Origin: Agrobacterium larrymoorei
GTDB taxonomy: Bacteria; Pseudomonadota; Alphaproteobacteria; Rhizobiales; Rhizobiaceae
Direction of reading: 5' to 3'
Assembly: GCF_005145045.1 (NCBI RefSeq)
Contig: NZ_CP039693.1
Coordinates: forward strand, 1-64,000
Length of the DNA stretch: 64,000 bases
A program made the translations under genes and the position numbers. Positions 28,529-38,322 of this stretch are shown piece by piece. The notes under the pieces were generated by a model. The model was not told the DNA's origin, ran no database searches, and was given only the letters and a program-made list of their open reading frames with translations. The first letter of the stretch is position 1. The number at the start of each line of letters is the position of its first letter.

Positions 28529-28638
28529 GAAACCTCTTTGCTCTGGTATTTATGTCAGCACTAATGCTGGTTCTAATGCCAGAACATCGCCTGATTTGCC
28601 CGATCAGCAAAAACAGCTCACCGGACGCTCACATTTTT

Positions 28639-29040
28639 CTAGCTGAGTGAACGAAACCATTCATCTTTAAAGATGTTCTGATCCTCGACGGAGACAACAA
28701 ATTCAGGGCTGCAGTAGTCAAAAATGAAAGCCGTCTCGTCTGGGTTGGATCGCTCTCCTCGTTTCACCAAGTAACCGTAAAATCCGCCGCTTTGCTGCAT
28801 CATTCCAGATTGTACGAAATTTCGTCGCGCTCCGTTGCAACAAAATATTACCTCGTGGAAGAACTTTTGCCTAAGAAGTTGGAAGGCCGAAAAACAATCA
28901 AGGTCAAGTGTTGAGTGTGTAACATCGTTCAATGAGATTTCCAAGAAAAGGTCACGGTTGTTGCGCCATTCAACGACAGCAATTGCCTTTCCTCGTGAAC
29001 CTTTTGTGTTCGTTTCTATAGTGTACTTATCCATTTTCAT
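28639..29040 (-). CDS. Putative immunity protein for the Rhs toxin
   Basis: An unrecognised 133-aa protein directly downstream of the Rhs gene, the place of a cognate immunity gene. I choose ATG 29040; a GTG at 29046 overlapping the Rhs stop and an ATG at 29034 are also possible. No signal peptide, so it would act in the cytoplasm. A+T-rich like the Rhs tip. Function is inferred from position only. Confidence 0.65.
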   Translation of the reverse strand: MKMDKYTIETNTKGSRGKAIAVVEWRNNRDLFLEISLNDVTHSTLDLDCFSAFQLLRQKFFHEVIFCCNGARRNFVQSGMMQQSGGFYGYLVKRGERSNPDETAFIFDYCSPEFVVSVEDQNIFKDEWFRSLS

Positions 29041-29042
29041 CC

Positions 29043-32000
29043 TCACGGAACGTAATTTGGATTGGGCACCATTGGCCCCAATCGATTACCTGGCAGCACT
29101 GGTTGAACGCCAATAATATCACTGGGCCTTACCGCACCGGGCACAGCAATTTCTAATTCGGCCTCGTGGAAGTTAGTTTTACCAGATAGATTGTGATACT
29201 TGTTCACATCAATTCCCTGGACCCTCTTGTCGATGTGGTAGACATATTTGCCTTGAGAAAAATGCGGTTTAGATGCGACCGCAATGTCAGACGAAGTCGA
29301 AACGAAGTAGCTTGGTGGTTCCTTTGCATGAATCGCATGCGCAATAATATCTTTACTGTCACCCCAAGGCTTAAAACCCTCTGCAAATATTTCAGACGGG
29401 GCGCGAGCGTCTCCTCGGTACAACTGTTTTCCAGAACTTAACGAATCTCTATGAGTTGCCGTCATCCAAGCGCTTAATCCAAGAGGATCAACTACTACAC
29501 TTGGATTCACTACGTATCCCTGCGGTCTATCACCACCAGCCAGTCCTATCGGGTCTGGACTCGCATATTGCCCTGTGAGCGGATCGTAATGGCGATGGCG
29601 GTTATAATAGAGGCCGGTCTCGGCATCCTCATACTGGCCGGGGAAGCGCCAGGGGCATTGAAGTTCGCTCGGCTCTCGATCGTGTGTTCTTGCAACAGCC
29701 AGCGCACCAAAAGTCCGCGCCGCCCGCACCGCGCCCCAGACGTGATGATCGGCAGCCCAGACGAGCGTGCCTTTCGCGTCGAACATCTCCTTCGGTGTGC
29801 CGAGATGATCGCAGACGACAGCCAGCATTTCGCCATTCGACTGTCGCTTTGCAAGAAGCCGATGGGTCCCGTCCTCGAAATGCCAGTGCGTTGCTTCATC
29901 CCATGCGATGTGACCATCGAGCCGTAGCGGCGCTTCCGCCACCATAAGGTCACCGTCCCAAAGATAGGCTGTGCCGACCTCAGGAGGGTTGTCGACGTCG
30001 AGCGGGGGGGGGCCTTCGGTTCCTCGGAGCTTCGTCGGGCGTCCATCTGCACTAACAAGCTTCGGCCACAGCCTGCGAACACGATCTTTCTCTTCCCCTG
30101 TAAAGCGTCGGACCTTGGACATCCTTCGCCCGAACGGATCGTAACGAAAATACCATTCCTCGCCATCCAGGGTGCTGACGCTCACCAACCGGTCATGGAC
30201 ATCCCAGCCGTAGCGCCAGCGTTGCGGTCTGAACCCGTCGCGCTCGACCCGCCGCTCGATCACGCGCCCGCAATCGTCATGGAGGAGCTGAACACGTTCG
30301 CCTTTTGGACCACGCGCCATCTGCACGACACCACTGGGAGAACGCTGCCAGTTGCTGGGAGCGGCAGCCGGGATGACGGAGCCGAATGTCTGGTCGAACG
30401 CTTTCCCATAGGGGGTCGGGTCATAGGATGTTTGGATGGAGGATGATGCGCCTGCTATGTTACGCGCGCTGTCGTAGGCAAAGCGTTCCGAGCCTGTCGA
30501 GGCTTCAGCGCTCGTCAATTGCCCGTTATCATCATAGGTAAACTGACGCTTGCCCCAAAGACCGTCATCTACGCTGACAGGCGCGAAGGCACGATCATAC
30601 TCGTAAATGCGATGGACATGCTCAGCTATGCTTCTTGCCTGTCTTGGTGCATTGCCACGATCAAACTGCCAGCCGAGACGCGAGGCATCGAGCCCATGGG
30701 CTGCGGCGGGACCCGCGACCTGTGCGACGAGTTGGCCAGCCGGATCAAAACGCTGCAAAAGATTGAAGCCGTCCATGCGTCGGGCTTTCTCATGCCCGAA
30801 ACTGTCACGCTCGAATGTGATTTCGGTATCATCTGCAACGAGCTTTTCGACTGCGCCCAGCGGATCGCGGACATAATCCGTTATCGACGCGCCGAGGCCC
30901 AGTATTTCTCGACGGATACGGTGCCCCATGGCGTCATGCCGGGAGCGTACACGCTTGCCGTTCAGAGTTTCGCGGGCAATGCGACCGTTGCGATCACGGC
31001 TGAATTCAACGAGAGCGGCCTTGTTCTCCGCACGAATGAGAAGACCACGTCCATCATACCAGAAACGTGTGACGTCTTCGGGCTCATCTTTGGCCGTGAA
31101 GGTCTCAATGCGCTTGATCAGACCAGATTTGTCGTACGAATAGCATAGTCTTGCGCCATCCGGTTTGATTGTCTCCGTGATCTGACCGGCTGGATCACGC
31201 GCATAGCGCCATGCCCTTCCGTCAAAGTCTTCTTCCAGAATAACTCGGCCTGCAATATCGCGCTCATAGCTGTAGGTCAGGCCCTCTGCATTGGTGACGG
31301 AGATCAGTCGTCCCTCAATGTCTGTTGCGAGGCTCAGTTCACCGCCTTTCGGATCGACAATGGCCTCCAAAACGCCGAAGGCGCCATAGCGATAGGTCCA
31401 CAGTCGCCCTTCGCCATCTGTAACCGATGCCAGTTGACCGCTCCCATCGAAGCTGCGGCTCACAGCGATGCCATCCGGCCTTATGATCCTGCTCACCGTG
31501 TCGAAACCGCCTGCACCGGCGGTATAGTCGCGAACGATACGCGATCCATCTGGGCTCGCCGTTGCTATAAGGCGGTTGAACTCATCATATTCGAACCGAG
31601 TCGTATTGCCTTTGGCATCCGTGACGCTTTCCAAGCGATTGTTTGTATCCCAGGTACGGCGCTCTATCGCACTGTTGGGAAACTGCGTCTCGACCACATG
31701 GCCAAGATCGTCGCGGCGCAGATGAGTGACATTACCTTCAGCATCCGTCTCGGAAATGACATTCGATTTGTGGTCATGCTTGAATGTCTTGCGGTTTCCG
31801 GCGCCATCGATGACGATCATTAGCTCGCCATTGTCACCCCAGCCATAAATGGTGGAGCGGCCTTCCGCATCCACAACTTCCTTTACATTGCCATGAATGT
31901 CGTAGGAGGTGCGGTGAGCATTGCCGTTCTGATCGGTCGTCGAAGTGCGGAATCCGTACCTGTTGTAACCGTGGGAAACGACGCCACCAAGAGGATCGAT

Positions 32001-33554
32001 CTCCTCGGTGACGTTTTCATGGTCATCATAGCGGAAGGTTTGCGCGGCGTTTTCGTTTCCACCGGGGGAGTAGCGTGTTTCTCCCTCACGATAGTCGAAC
32101 CTATCTCCGTTCCAGATGCCGTTGGTCGCGGTATGAACAACGCGCCCGTCGCTGTCATAGGTAAAATGCGTTTCCGATTGGCGCGTCAGATTATTCCAGG
32201 ATGCCAATAGATCGGAATCACGGAGCCAAACGTAGCGCACCGACATGCCGAAAGCGCATTGTGCATCAGTCATTCGACCGCGAGCATCGTAGGTGTAGCG
32301 CGCGAGTTCAAGTTCGCTACCTTCAGAGCCGACGAGGACGATGCCGATACGGCGTCCCTTGTCATCATTCTCAAATTGCAACTGCAGGCCATCCGGGCCG
32401 TCGACTGTTTCAAGCCACCCTTCTTCGTTGCGATGGAAAATCAGCCTATGTCCATTGAGGTCTTCGACTTGCTCTAGCCGGTAGATACCGTCATCGTACT
32501 GGCGAAACTCTTTGATGAGCCCGTAATCTTTCAAACGAAGCTGCTTGAGCCAAGGTGCCTTCAGCTCAAGATGTGGATATCCTGCATTCAGTGACGGCAG
32601 AAAATTGAAGGGTCGATCGAAGCCGATAGCCTTCCCAGCAGAATTATGGAACAGAAGCTTTCCGCGTTCTGGGTTCGAGAACGCCTCATCGAACATCGAA
32701 ATCTGGCAAGGACCCAAAGGAGAAACATATTCTCTCGGCAGTGCGAGCTTGAGCCCCATGTAGCGGGCGCCATCGAACGGCAGCGTTCCTGGAATGAAGA
32801 AATCACGCCATGTTTCCAGATACTCACCGTTGGCAACGGAGACAGGTTCACCCACAGGCAAAGGCTTCGCTGGAGGTTTGGCTTCAGGTCGTGGTTCTGG
32901 CCTAGGATCAGGTTTAGGTGCAGTCTCGCCGGGCTTCTCGCCCTTGCCCATCAATCGGGAGAAAAATATCCCCGGGCCGATCTCGCCGAGAAATCTTAGA
33001 AATGGATGTTCATTCGTTGAGGCCTGTTGATGTAGATCTGCTCTACTTCCTTTCTCATGTTCCTCAGATGCAATGCCTGTGCCGTTGATTAAGCCCGTTC
33101 CCAGTGCATGCGCCGCACCTCCTGCATTGCCCGCGATAATTCCCTGCGCTCTATTATAGGCCGAGGCTTCCGAAGGAGATAGAAAGTCTTGCTGATCGCG
33201 ATTGAAGGATTTTGCTTCAGCCTCTTTCTGAATCATATCCTCATCGCCTGTTAAAAGGCTTTTCGCAATGTAGGCCAGTTTGTTATTTCTGTAATACTCA
33301 GTGCTATCAGCAAGAGCTTGATCATATGCCTGCTGCTGTCTTTGTTTTGCTAACGTAGTCAGTCTTGCATAATCATCGTAAGCCTGATCGAGCTCCGGCT
33401 TTGCAGTAGCGCCTGCAACGAGCTGAGCACCCCCGTTGTCTCGATCTATGCTCTCGTTCGTATGCGGAATGGCACGTTCATTGGTATGCACGCCGTTCTC
33501 ATCAACATAATCGCGGGTGTTCGGAACATAGTTAGTTTCACCGGCATCAGCCAC
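29043..33554 (-). CDS. Rhs-family T6SS effector with predicted C-terminal ADP-ribosyltransferase
   Basis: About 1503 aa from a GTG at 33554 with GGAG 6 bp upstream. The N-terminal 200 residues are unknown, followed by a Pro-rich linker (near 215-245), the start of the Rhs shell (VSVANGEYLETWRDFFIPGT) and many YD repeats. The core closes with DPLTGQYASPDPIGLAGG and the cleavage-site motif VVVDPLGL. The last 143 residues (29046-29474) are the variable tip: LYRGD (Arg), YFVSTSSD (STS) and HEAELEIAVPG (E-x-E) fit an R-STS-ExE ADP-ribosyltransferase, an arginine-specific class. The tip is delivered into rivals by T6SS; vgrG and PAAR-like genes precede it and an immunity candidate follows. Confidence 0.88.
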   Translation of the reverse strand: MADAGETNYVPNTRDYVDENGVHTNERAIPHTNESIDRDNGGAQLVAGATAKPELDQAYDDYARLTTLAKQRQQQAYDQALADSTEYYRNNKLAYIAKSLLTGDEDMIQKEAEAKSFNRDQQDFLSPSEASAYNRAQGIIAGNAGGAAHALGTGLINGTGIASEEHEKGSRADLHQQASTNEHPFLRFLGEIGPGIFFSRLMGKGEKPGETAPKPDPRPEPRPEAKPPAKPLPVGEPVSVANGEYLETWRDFFIPGTLPFDGARYMGLKLALPREYVSPLGPCQISMFDEAFSNPERGKLLFHNSAGKAIGFDRPFNFLPSLNAGYPHLELKAPWLKQLRLKDYGLIKEFRQYDDGIYRLEQVEDLNGHRLIFHRNEEGWLETVDGPDGLQLQFENDDKGRRIGIVLVGSEGSELELARYTYDARGRMTDAQCAFGMSVRYVWLRDSDLLASWNNLTRQSETHFTYDSDGRVVHTATNGIWNGDRFDYREGETRYSPGGNENAAQTFRYDDHENVTEEIDPLGGVVSHGYNRYGFRTSTTDQNGNAHRTSYDIHGNVKEVVDAEGRSTIYGWGDNGELMIVIDGAGNRKTFKHDHKSNVISETDAEGNVTHLRRDDLGHVVETQFPNSAIERRTWDTNNRLESVTDAKGNTTRFEYDEFNRLIATASPDGSRIVRDYTAGAGGFDTVSRIIRPDGIAVSRSFDGSGQLASVTDGEGRLWTYRYGAFGVLEAIVDPKGGELSLATDIEGRLISVTNAEGLTYSYERDIAGRVILEEDFDGRAWRYARDPAGQITETIKPDGARLCYSYDKSGLIKRIETFTAKDEPEDVTRFWYDGRGLLIRAENKAALVEFSRDRNGRIARETLNGKRVRSRHDAMGHRIRREILGLGASITDYVRDPLGAVEKLVADDTEITFERDSFGHEKARRMDGFNLLQRFDPAGQLVAQVAGPAAAHGLDASRLGWQFDRGNAPRQARSIAEHVHRIYEYDRAFAPVSVDDGLWGKRQFTYDDNGQLTSAEASTGSERFAYDSARNIAGASSSIQTSYDPTPYGKAFDQTFGSVIPAAAPSNWQRSPSGVVQMARGPKGERVQLLHDDCGRVIERRVERDGFRPQRWRYGWDVHDRLVSVSTLDGEEWYFRYDPFGRRMSKVRRFTGEEKDRVRRLWPKLVSADGRPTKLRGTEGPPPLDVDNPPEVGTAYLWDGDLMVAEAPLRLDGHIAWDEATHWHFEDGTHRLLAKRQSNGEMLAVVCDHLGTPKEMFDAKGTLVWAADHHVWGAVRAARTFGALAVARTHDREPSELQCPWRFPGQYEDAETGLYYNRHRHYDPLTGQYASPDPIGLAGGDRPQGYVVNPSVVVDPLGLSAWMTATHRDSLSSGKQLYRGDARAPSEIFAEGFKPWGDSKDIIAHAIHAKEPPSYFVSTSSDIAVASKPHFSQGKYVYHIDKRVQGIDVNKYHNLSGKTNFHEAELEIAVPGAVRPSDIIGVQPVLPGNRLGPMVPNPNYVP

Positions 33555-33600
33555 GGCACACTCCAATCCTCAAATACCGCATACGTTCTGCATTTCGGAC

Positions 33601-34110
33601 CTAAAGCGTATTTTTAGAGAGTTCAGCTTCCCGACGAAGAAAGTCTCTACCCCAAGGATAATCCTCCGGATTGATCATCATCTCAAATTCGACCCCAATG
33701 GCGTCGCCACTGGTTGGAAAGATCGTAATGTTGTCCCGATCGTCTTTCGGTAGTCTCTGCCACTCTTCGCTGTTTCTCTGAATGCCCGCATAATGAAATT
33801 CCTGAGATTGGACGGTCCAGAAAAGGACTAACTTGGCTTCACCAAAATCTAACGTCAGGCGGTCGGGATGTTTGGTAATGGACTGGAGCTGATATGGTGC
33901 CAGTAGCGCGAGATTTTCACTGGTGGAGATTTCGTAGTCGTAAAAAGCTAGACGTTCACCCACCGTGATGATCCACCTACACCTATCGATCATAATGGAT
34001 GGCCTGTTGCCCTCGTGCTCATAGTCGACGAGGAGACAACTGCCATACCCCCGCTTGATGAAAACATGACCAGGCAAATATCCGTCCCAGGCTTTATCGA
34101 GGGCTCTCAT
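33601..34110 (-). CDS. Unknown 169-aa protein in the T6SS cargo operon
   Basis: Unrecognised protein (MRALDKAWDGYLPGHVFIKR...). The ATG at 34110 overlaps the previous stop (ATGA), so it is chosen over longer in-frame starts. No signal or membrane segment. Placed between the PAAR-like gene and rhs, it could be an adaptor or chaperone for loading the Rhs effector; that is inference from position. Confidence 0.7.
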   Translation of the reverse strand: MRALDKAWDGYLPGHVFIKRGYGSCLLVDYEHEGNRPSIMIDRCRWIITVGERLAFYDYEISTSENLALLAPYQLQSITKHPDRLTLDFGEAKLVLFWTVQSQEFHYAGIQRNSEEWQRLPKDDRDNITIFPTSGDAIGVEFEMMINPEDYPWGRDFLRREAELSKNTL

Positions 34111-34691
34111 TTTCCAAACATGTCCTTTGCGCATTCCATTATCTCTTGGAAGCCATAATTTTGGCCGCCAATTTCTCTGTGAAGCATTTGTCTTTGGTCT
34201 TTTGTCAGTTTCAGTATCCTGCAAACTGCATCAACTTGCGCATTTTGAGCTCGGTTATTCCCAGGCGTTCCGTCATTTGCCGCTAATATGATTGGTGCCT
34301 GCACCTGCGACTTCTGCGGCTCCACAGGCCCCGGATCGGGCCGATTGATCCAGGCCGGATCTCTGTGGCTACAGGTTGCCCATCCTTCCGAAAACACGAA
34401 ATATGAGGCTACTTCTACGTGCGCAGGGCCAAGATAGCCGGGAACGACGACGCCTCTCTTCGTGCCCGGTTCATGGCCCGTCGATTTAGAGCAGCGAGAA
34501 TTCAGCTGAAAATCGAATTTACCGTTATTTCGAACTGTCGTCGAATGGCGGATCGCCGTATCCAGAAAAGCAATCGAGGAATAGCCCACTTTCACGACAT
34601 CCGATCCAACCGGCGTCCAGCAGACATCGGGTGTTGTCGAGACAATCACGTTGGACGCACATTTTCTGGCGGAGATTTTCGCTATGCTCAT
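34107..34691 (-). CDS. DUF4150/PAAR-like spike-tip protein
   Basis: A 194-aa protein with a DUF4150 domain (ISARKCASNVIVSTTPDVCW; AFLDTAIRHSTTVRNNGKFD). This family acts as a PAAR-like cap on VgrG and links cargo to it. The C-terminal 60 residues are a separate helical piece. Start overlaps the DUF2169 stop (ATGA). Confidence 0.87.
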   Translation of the reverse strand: MSIAKISARKCASNVIVSTTPDVCWTPVGSDVVKVGYSSIAFLDTAIRHSTTVRNNGKFDFQLNSRCSKSTGHEPGTKRGVVVPGYLGPAHVEVASYFVFSEGWATCSHRDPAWINRPDPGPVEPQKSQVQAPIILAANDGTPGNNRAQNAQVDAVCRILKLTKDQRQMLHREIGGQNYGFQEIMECAKDMFGK

Positions 34692-35848
34692 AAGGCCATC
34701 TCCTTGCTCGATTGCGACGGCAGATCAACTCCAGCTTGTGAATGCTTTTTGCGATGTATAATTGCTTGCTCGAAGTGATCCGGCTCGAAATTCACTCGCC
34801 AAGACAAATAAACGCGCCAATCTCGTCGCCTTGCTGAGTTAATGTCGAGAAAGACAGTATCCATAACCATGTTTTTCCGCTCAGTCGTATTATCTGCACG
34901 CACGAAATCCACCATGACCTGCTCGGCAGGAAGGGAAAAAACACATGTTTCTATACCCTCTGACATACCCGTCAGAGTAATCTGCTCATTTCCCCAAAGG
35001 TACGGGTCGATCACCAAGTCCGGATGAGCGGAGTTATGGTAGGCAAACGAATAATCCGTAGGCCAGGCTGGCCATACATTATCCTGCCAATGCTCATCAT
35101 AAGTGCCGCCCAGAGGACGACGCGGTAGCCAAGCAGGCGGAATAGGACCAAAGTTTTGGGGACGATAATTCTTGAAAGGCTCTTTGATAGGATCGTCCGG
35201 CGACTCGATCTGTGGTGCTGCGACAGACTTGGTATGATCGCTGTATTCACGATCAATCTTTCCGATCCCGAGCGGATTATGGTGATCGGTGTCAAACGTT
35301 GGATTACCGTCCTCATCGACGCCAGTCTCGATCTCTCCACCGAATGCGTACTCATAACGCAAAGGCAATTCTTGAATCGGGTCTGGCTCTGAGAGCTCCC
35401 AGCGATCAAAAAGTTTTCGGACACCTTTCCAGTCAGCACGCTCCTCCTCGCGCAACTTCCTTTTCCAGATCGGGCGCCACCATTTTGGGCCAGTGACACG
35501 TACCTTTTTGTCCAAGAGAATCTGGTCGTTCCGCTCAACACGCAACCCGCACGTCCAGGACGGCGACGGCCGACCCTCTGGCGCACGAGCGACAGCGTTG
35601 ACAATAATATCTGTTGCGGGTTTGTAAGGAACGAGATCCGAAGGATGCCAGAGCGAAGATACGTTGACTTCTCCGTGACATGTGTCGGTAAAGAGCATCG
35701 GGGCCTGCTCTTCAGCAGCAACCAGTGTTCCGTCCCCGGCAATCTCGTAGGTTGCCTTGACAATCGCGATGCCGAACTCGCGATTTTCGTTGTCACGACT
35801 ATAATAACGGAAATTCGGGAACGGGGTCAAATTCTTGAGTTCAGGCAT
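34688..35848 (-). CDS. DUF2169 family T6SS accessory protein
   Basis: A 386-aa DUF2169 protein (NLTPFPNFRYYSRDNENREF, and later LPLRYEYAFGG and PPAWLPRRPLGG). In Agrobacterium and other T6SS loci these proteins sit between vgrG and the effector and help load cargo on the spike. It follows vgrG by 7 bp. Confidence 0.9.
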   Translation of the reverse strand: MPELKNLTPFPNFRYYSRDNENREFGIAIVKATYEIAGDGTLVAAEEQAPMLFTDTCHGEVNVSSLWHPSDLVPYKPATDIIVNAVARAPEGRPSPSWTCGLRVERNDQILLDKKVRVTGPKWWRPIWKRKLREEERADWKGVRKLFDRWELSEPDPIQELPLRYEYAFGGEIETGVDEDGNPTFDTDHHNPLGIGKIDREYSDHTKSVAAPQIESPDDPIKEPFKNYRPQNFGPIPPAWLPRRPLGGTYDEHWQDNVWPAWPTDYSFAYHNSAHPDLVIDPYLWGNEQITLTGMSEGIETCVFSLPAEQVMVDFVRADNTTERKNMVMDTVFLDINSARRRDWRVYLSWRVNFEPDHFEQAIIHRKKHSQAGVDLPSQSSKEMAL

Positions 35849-35855
35849 CTCGACC

Positions 35856-38264
35856 TCAATTATGGTCGATCATGGCAGAGGTGACCTGCACGTGGCTCTC
35901 TCCTTCGATGTAAATCTTCACGCCCTTCAATAGGATCGTGCCGTCGTCCTTCATGATCAGGATGGATTTTGGAGGAATGTCATTGCCATCGGCATCCTTG
36001 CCGCCGCCCACGCCGATGAAGAGCTCCTTGCCGATCGAGATATTTTTCGTGTGGCCGACGGTCTGATTGTAAACCTGCCCCACTGTCACGACCTTCGCAA
36101 CGCCGACCTGCTCTGTTTGCGCCATGCCCACGCTTGTATTCTGCATGCGGCTGACGAGCGTGTTGAAGATACCTTGTCCAATCATCGAGGCGACTTGCGA
36201 TCCAAGGCCTGCACCCGACGAGCGCATGGCATCGCCCGCATCCGTTCGAAGTTCGCTGACAGCCGCATCGTTCACGCCCGCCCGAACCGTATCGATAGAC
36301 GACGCAACTGTACCCAAAGCGCCTGAAGCCATTGCACCCATATAGCCGGCAGCCTGTGAGAGGAGGCTAGCTGCTTCGCTATCCGACCCTGCGGTAGCGT
36401 CACCGCCTGCTGCCTGCGCCGCAGTAAGGCTCTTGTTTTCAGACGATGGGCTGTCTTCAGCAACTGCAGAAGCTAGCGACATGGCATGTTGCAGCATTCC
36501 CGCGCTGGTGCCTGACAGTCCAGCGAGCAAACCACCAGCGATCGTATTCACCGCTCCGCCGACGCCGCCCACAACCATATTGAGACCACCTCCTACCTGG
36601 TGGCTCATGTTCGCACCAACCTCAAGCGATTGGTTGGCGCCGATGGAATGTAAGGCATTCGCATCGACACGACTGGTCTGATTGTTCAGGACTTTGACCG
36701 TCTGATCCTTTTGAGCGTGAAGGAAGAGATTTTCCTGTCCTTTTTCGTCTTCAAAGGTAAGTTCGTTATGTCCCTGTCCCTTGTGGGTGTTGGAGCGGAT
36801 CGCCATACGCGTCTTGTTGGCAGGCAGATCGTAAGGAACCGAGTTTGCTGGGTTCGGTACAACCCCTATAACGAGCGGCTTGTCGGGATCACCGTCGACG
36901 AATGCAACCATCACCTCCATGCCGATACGTGGGATCACCTGCGCACCCCATGTACCTCCGCCCCATGCCTGACTGACCCGCACCCAGCAAGTATCGGTAC
37001 CATCCTTCTTGGCCTTGCGATCCCATGGGAACCACAGCTTGACGCGGCCATATTGATCCGGGTGGATTTCTTCGCCTTCCGGCCCTGCAACGATGGCAAC
37101 CTGAGTGCCTTCGATGCGTGGACGCTTGGTGGTTCGATGCGGGGTCAGCGGCACACGTGAGGGGACCGCCTCGAACTGATTGCGGTATTCCGGTTCGTTG
37201 CTGTTGGTCTCGTAGGAGCGATCAACGATAGTATGGCTTGCCCTGATGATCACATGCTCTTCATATTCATGCTCTGGATGCGCCACCTCGTATGGGGTGA
37301 AGCGGCGACCGGCTTCGAGAATGCGTGACGTCGATGCGCCGAAGACGCGGTCATGATCGGCTTCGGTGGCTTGTGTTCTGAGCTTTTGCGCCCGTTCTGC
37401 TTCGGCCACGGTCTTGATGCGGGAGGGATATTCGTAAAGCTCGCGCTTGGTCGCATCCGGCATCTGTACCAGTGATGGCGTCATTGAGCCCGGCACCATG
37501 GAGGGCGTCTCGAAGTTCCAGTCGGCACCAGCGCGCTGGCCCGGCACGTAGGAGAAGCGACGTGCCCAGTCATTGATGTGGTTGCGATCCGATGAGCCCT
37601 GCGCCAGTCTCACCCTGCTTTCGCCTTCCGCAGCGGGCATTGGTCCAAGCCAGCCATTGGCGGTATCAGCGATGTGCAGCTTGTGAGAGCCATCCTCATG
37701 GCTGAACCAGTAGAACAACCCATCCTCTTCCAGCCGACGCAGAAGATAATCGAGGTCCGGCTCATTAAACTGAACGCTGTAGTGTTGAGCAGGCGGAGGG
37801 GTGATGATGCCCGACGTATCGGGGGCTGGAATGCCGTGTTCGGAAAACAGCGTCTCGGCGATATCGACCGTCGTCTTGTCCATCCAGATGCGGCAGTCGG
37901 AGCGACGCGATAGCAGCCACATCTGCGGGCGGATGGTTATGGCGTAGGAGCGCAGGCCGCGAGTGATTGGTGGCCCCTCATGCAGTTCCGTGACCAGGCC
38001 GTTGAATGGACGGCGCACGCCACTGCCCTCTTCGCCATCGCCCTGACTGACTTCCACCGAAACATCGACCAGTCGCCCGATAAGCTCTTCCGGCTTGACC
38101 GCTTCCTTCTTGGCGCGGACGCTGAGGCGGATTTCGAAGAGTTGTGAGACGCCCTCATTGAAGACCATGCGTTCCGGCAGAAGCTGGTCTTCGCCCAAAG
38201 GCGACTTGACCTTGAGAACGCGGCTCGCCTGGATGAAGTCAGACGATGAGGGCTGGTCGGTCAT
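35856..38264 (-). CDS. vgrG: T6SS spike protein VgrG
   Basis: An 802-aa VgrG (TssI). The gp27-like base (DFIQASRVLKVKSPLGEDQL; YSVQFNEPDLDYLLRRLEED) is followed by the gp5-like OB fold (EIHPDQYGRVKLWFPWDRKA, WVRVSQAWGGGTWGAQVIPR) and a long C-terminal extension rich in Ala/Gly that ends in a beta-helical spike (KVVTVGQVYNQTVGHTKNIS). First gene of a six-gene cargo operon. No T6SS sheath or baseplate genes are in the window, so it must use an apparatus encoded elsewhere. Confidence 0.95.
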   Translation of the reverse strand: MTDQPSSSDFIQASRVLKVKSPLGEDQLLPERMVFNEGVSQLFEIRLSVRAKKEAVKPEELIGRLVDVSVEVSQGDGEEGSGVRRPFNGLVTELHEGPPITRGLRSYAITIRPQMWLLSRRSDCRIWMDKTTVDIAETLFSEHGIPAPDTSGIITPPPAQHYSVQFNEPDLDYLLRRLEEDGLFYWFSHEDGSHKLHIADTANGWLGPMPAAEGESRVRLAQGSSDRNHINDWARRFSYVPGQRAGADWNFETPSMVPGSMTPSLVQMPDATKRELYEYPSRIKTVAEAERAQKLRTQATEADHDRVFGASTSRILEAGRRFTPYEVAHPEHEYEEHVIIRASHTIVDRSYETNSNEPEYRNQFEAVPSRVPLTPHRTTKRPRIEGTQVAIVAGPEGEEIHPDQYGRVKLWFPWDRKAKKDGTDTCWVRVSQAWGGGTWGAQVIPRIGMEVMVAFVDGDPDKPLVIGVVPNPANSVPYDLPANKTRMAIRSNTHKGQGHNELTFEDEKGQENLFLHAQKDQTVKVLNNQTSRVDANALHSIGANQSLEVGANMSHQVGGGLNMVVGGVGGAVNTIAGGLLAGLSGTSAGMLQHAMSLASAVAEDSPSSENKSLTAAQAAGGDATAGSDSEAASLLSQAAGYMGAMASGALGTVASSIDTVRAGVNDAAVSELRTDAGDAMRSSGAGLGSQVASMIGQGIFNTLVSRMQNTSVGMAQTEQVGVAKVVTVGQVYNQTVGHTKNISIGKELFIGVGGGKDADGNDIPPKSILIMKDDGTILLKGVKIYIEGESHVQVTSAMIDHN

Positions 38265-38322
38265 GAAGAACCTCTGATGTCGATCGGATAAAGTATCAAT
38301 CAGCTGTCAAAATCTGAACGTA

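Larger units (their letters stand above)
25834..28632. mobile_element. Complete IS66-family insertion sequence
   Basis: Ends match as inverted repeats beginning GTGAGCGTCCGG (25834 plus; 28632 minus). Both are flanked by an identical 8-bp duplication ATTTTTCT (25826-25833 and 28633-28640), the normal IS66 signature. It is 2799 bp long with tnpA, tnpB, tnpC and a small fourth gene, all on the minus strand with overlapping starts. It landed precisely between the end of the ADP-ribosylglycohydrolase gene and the end of the Rhs immunity candidate. Confidence 0.96.
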
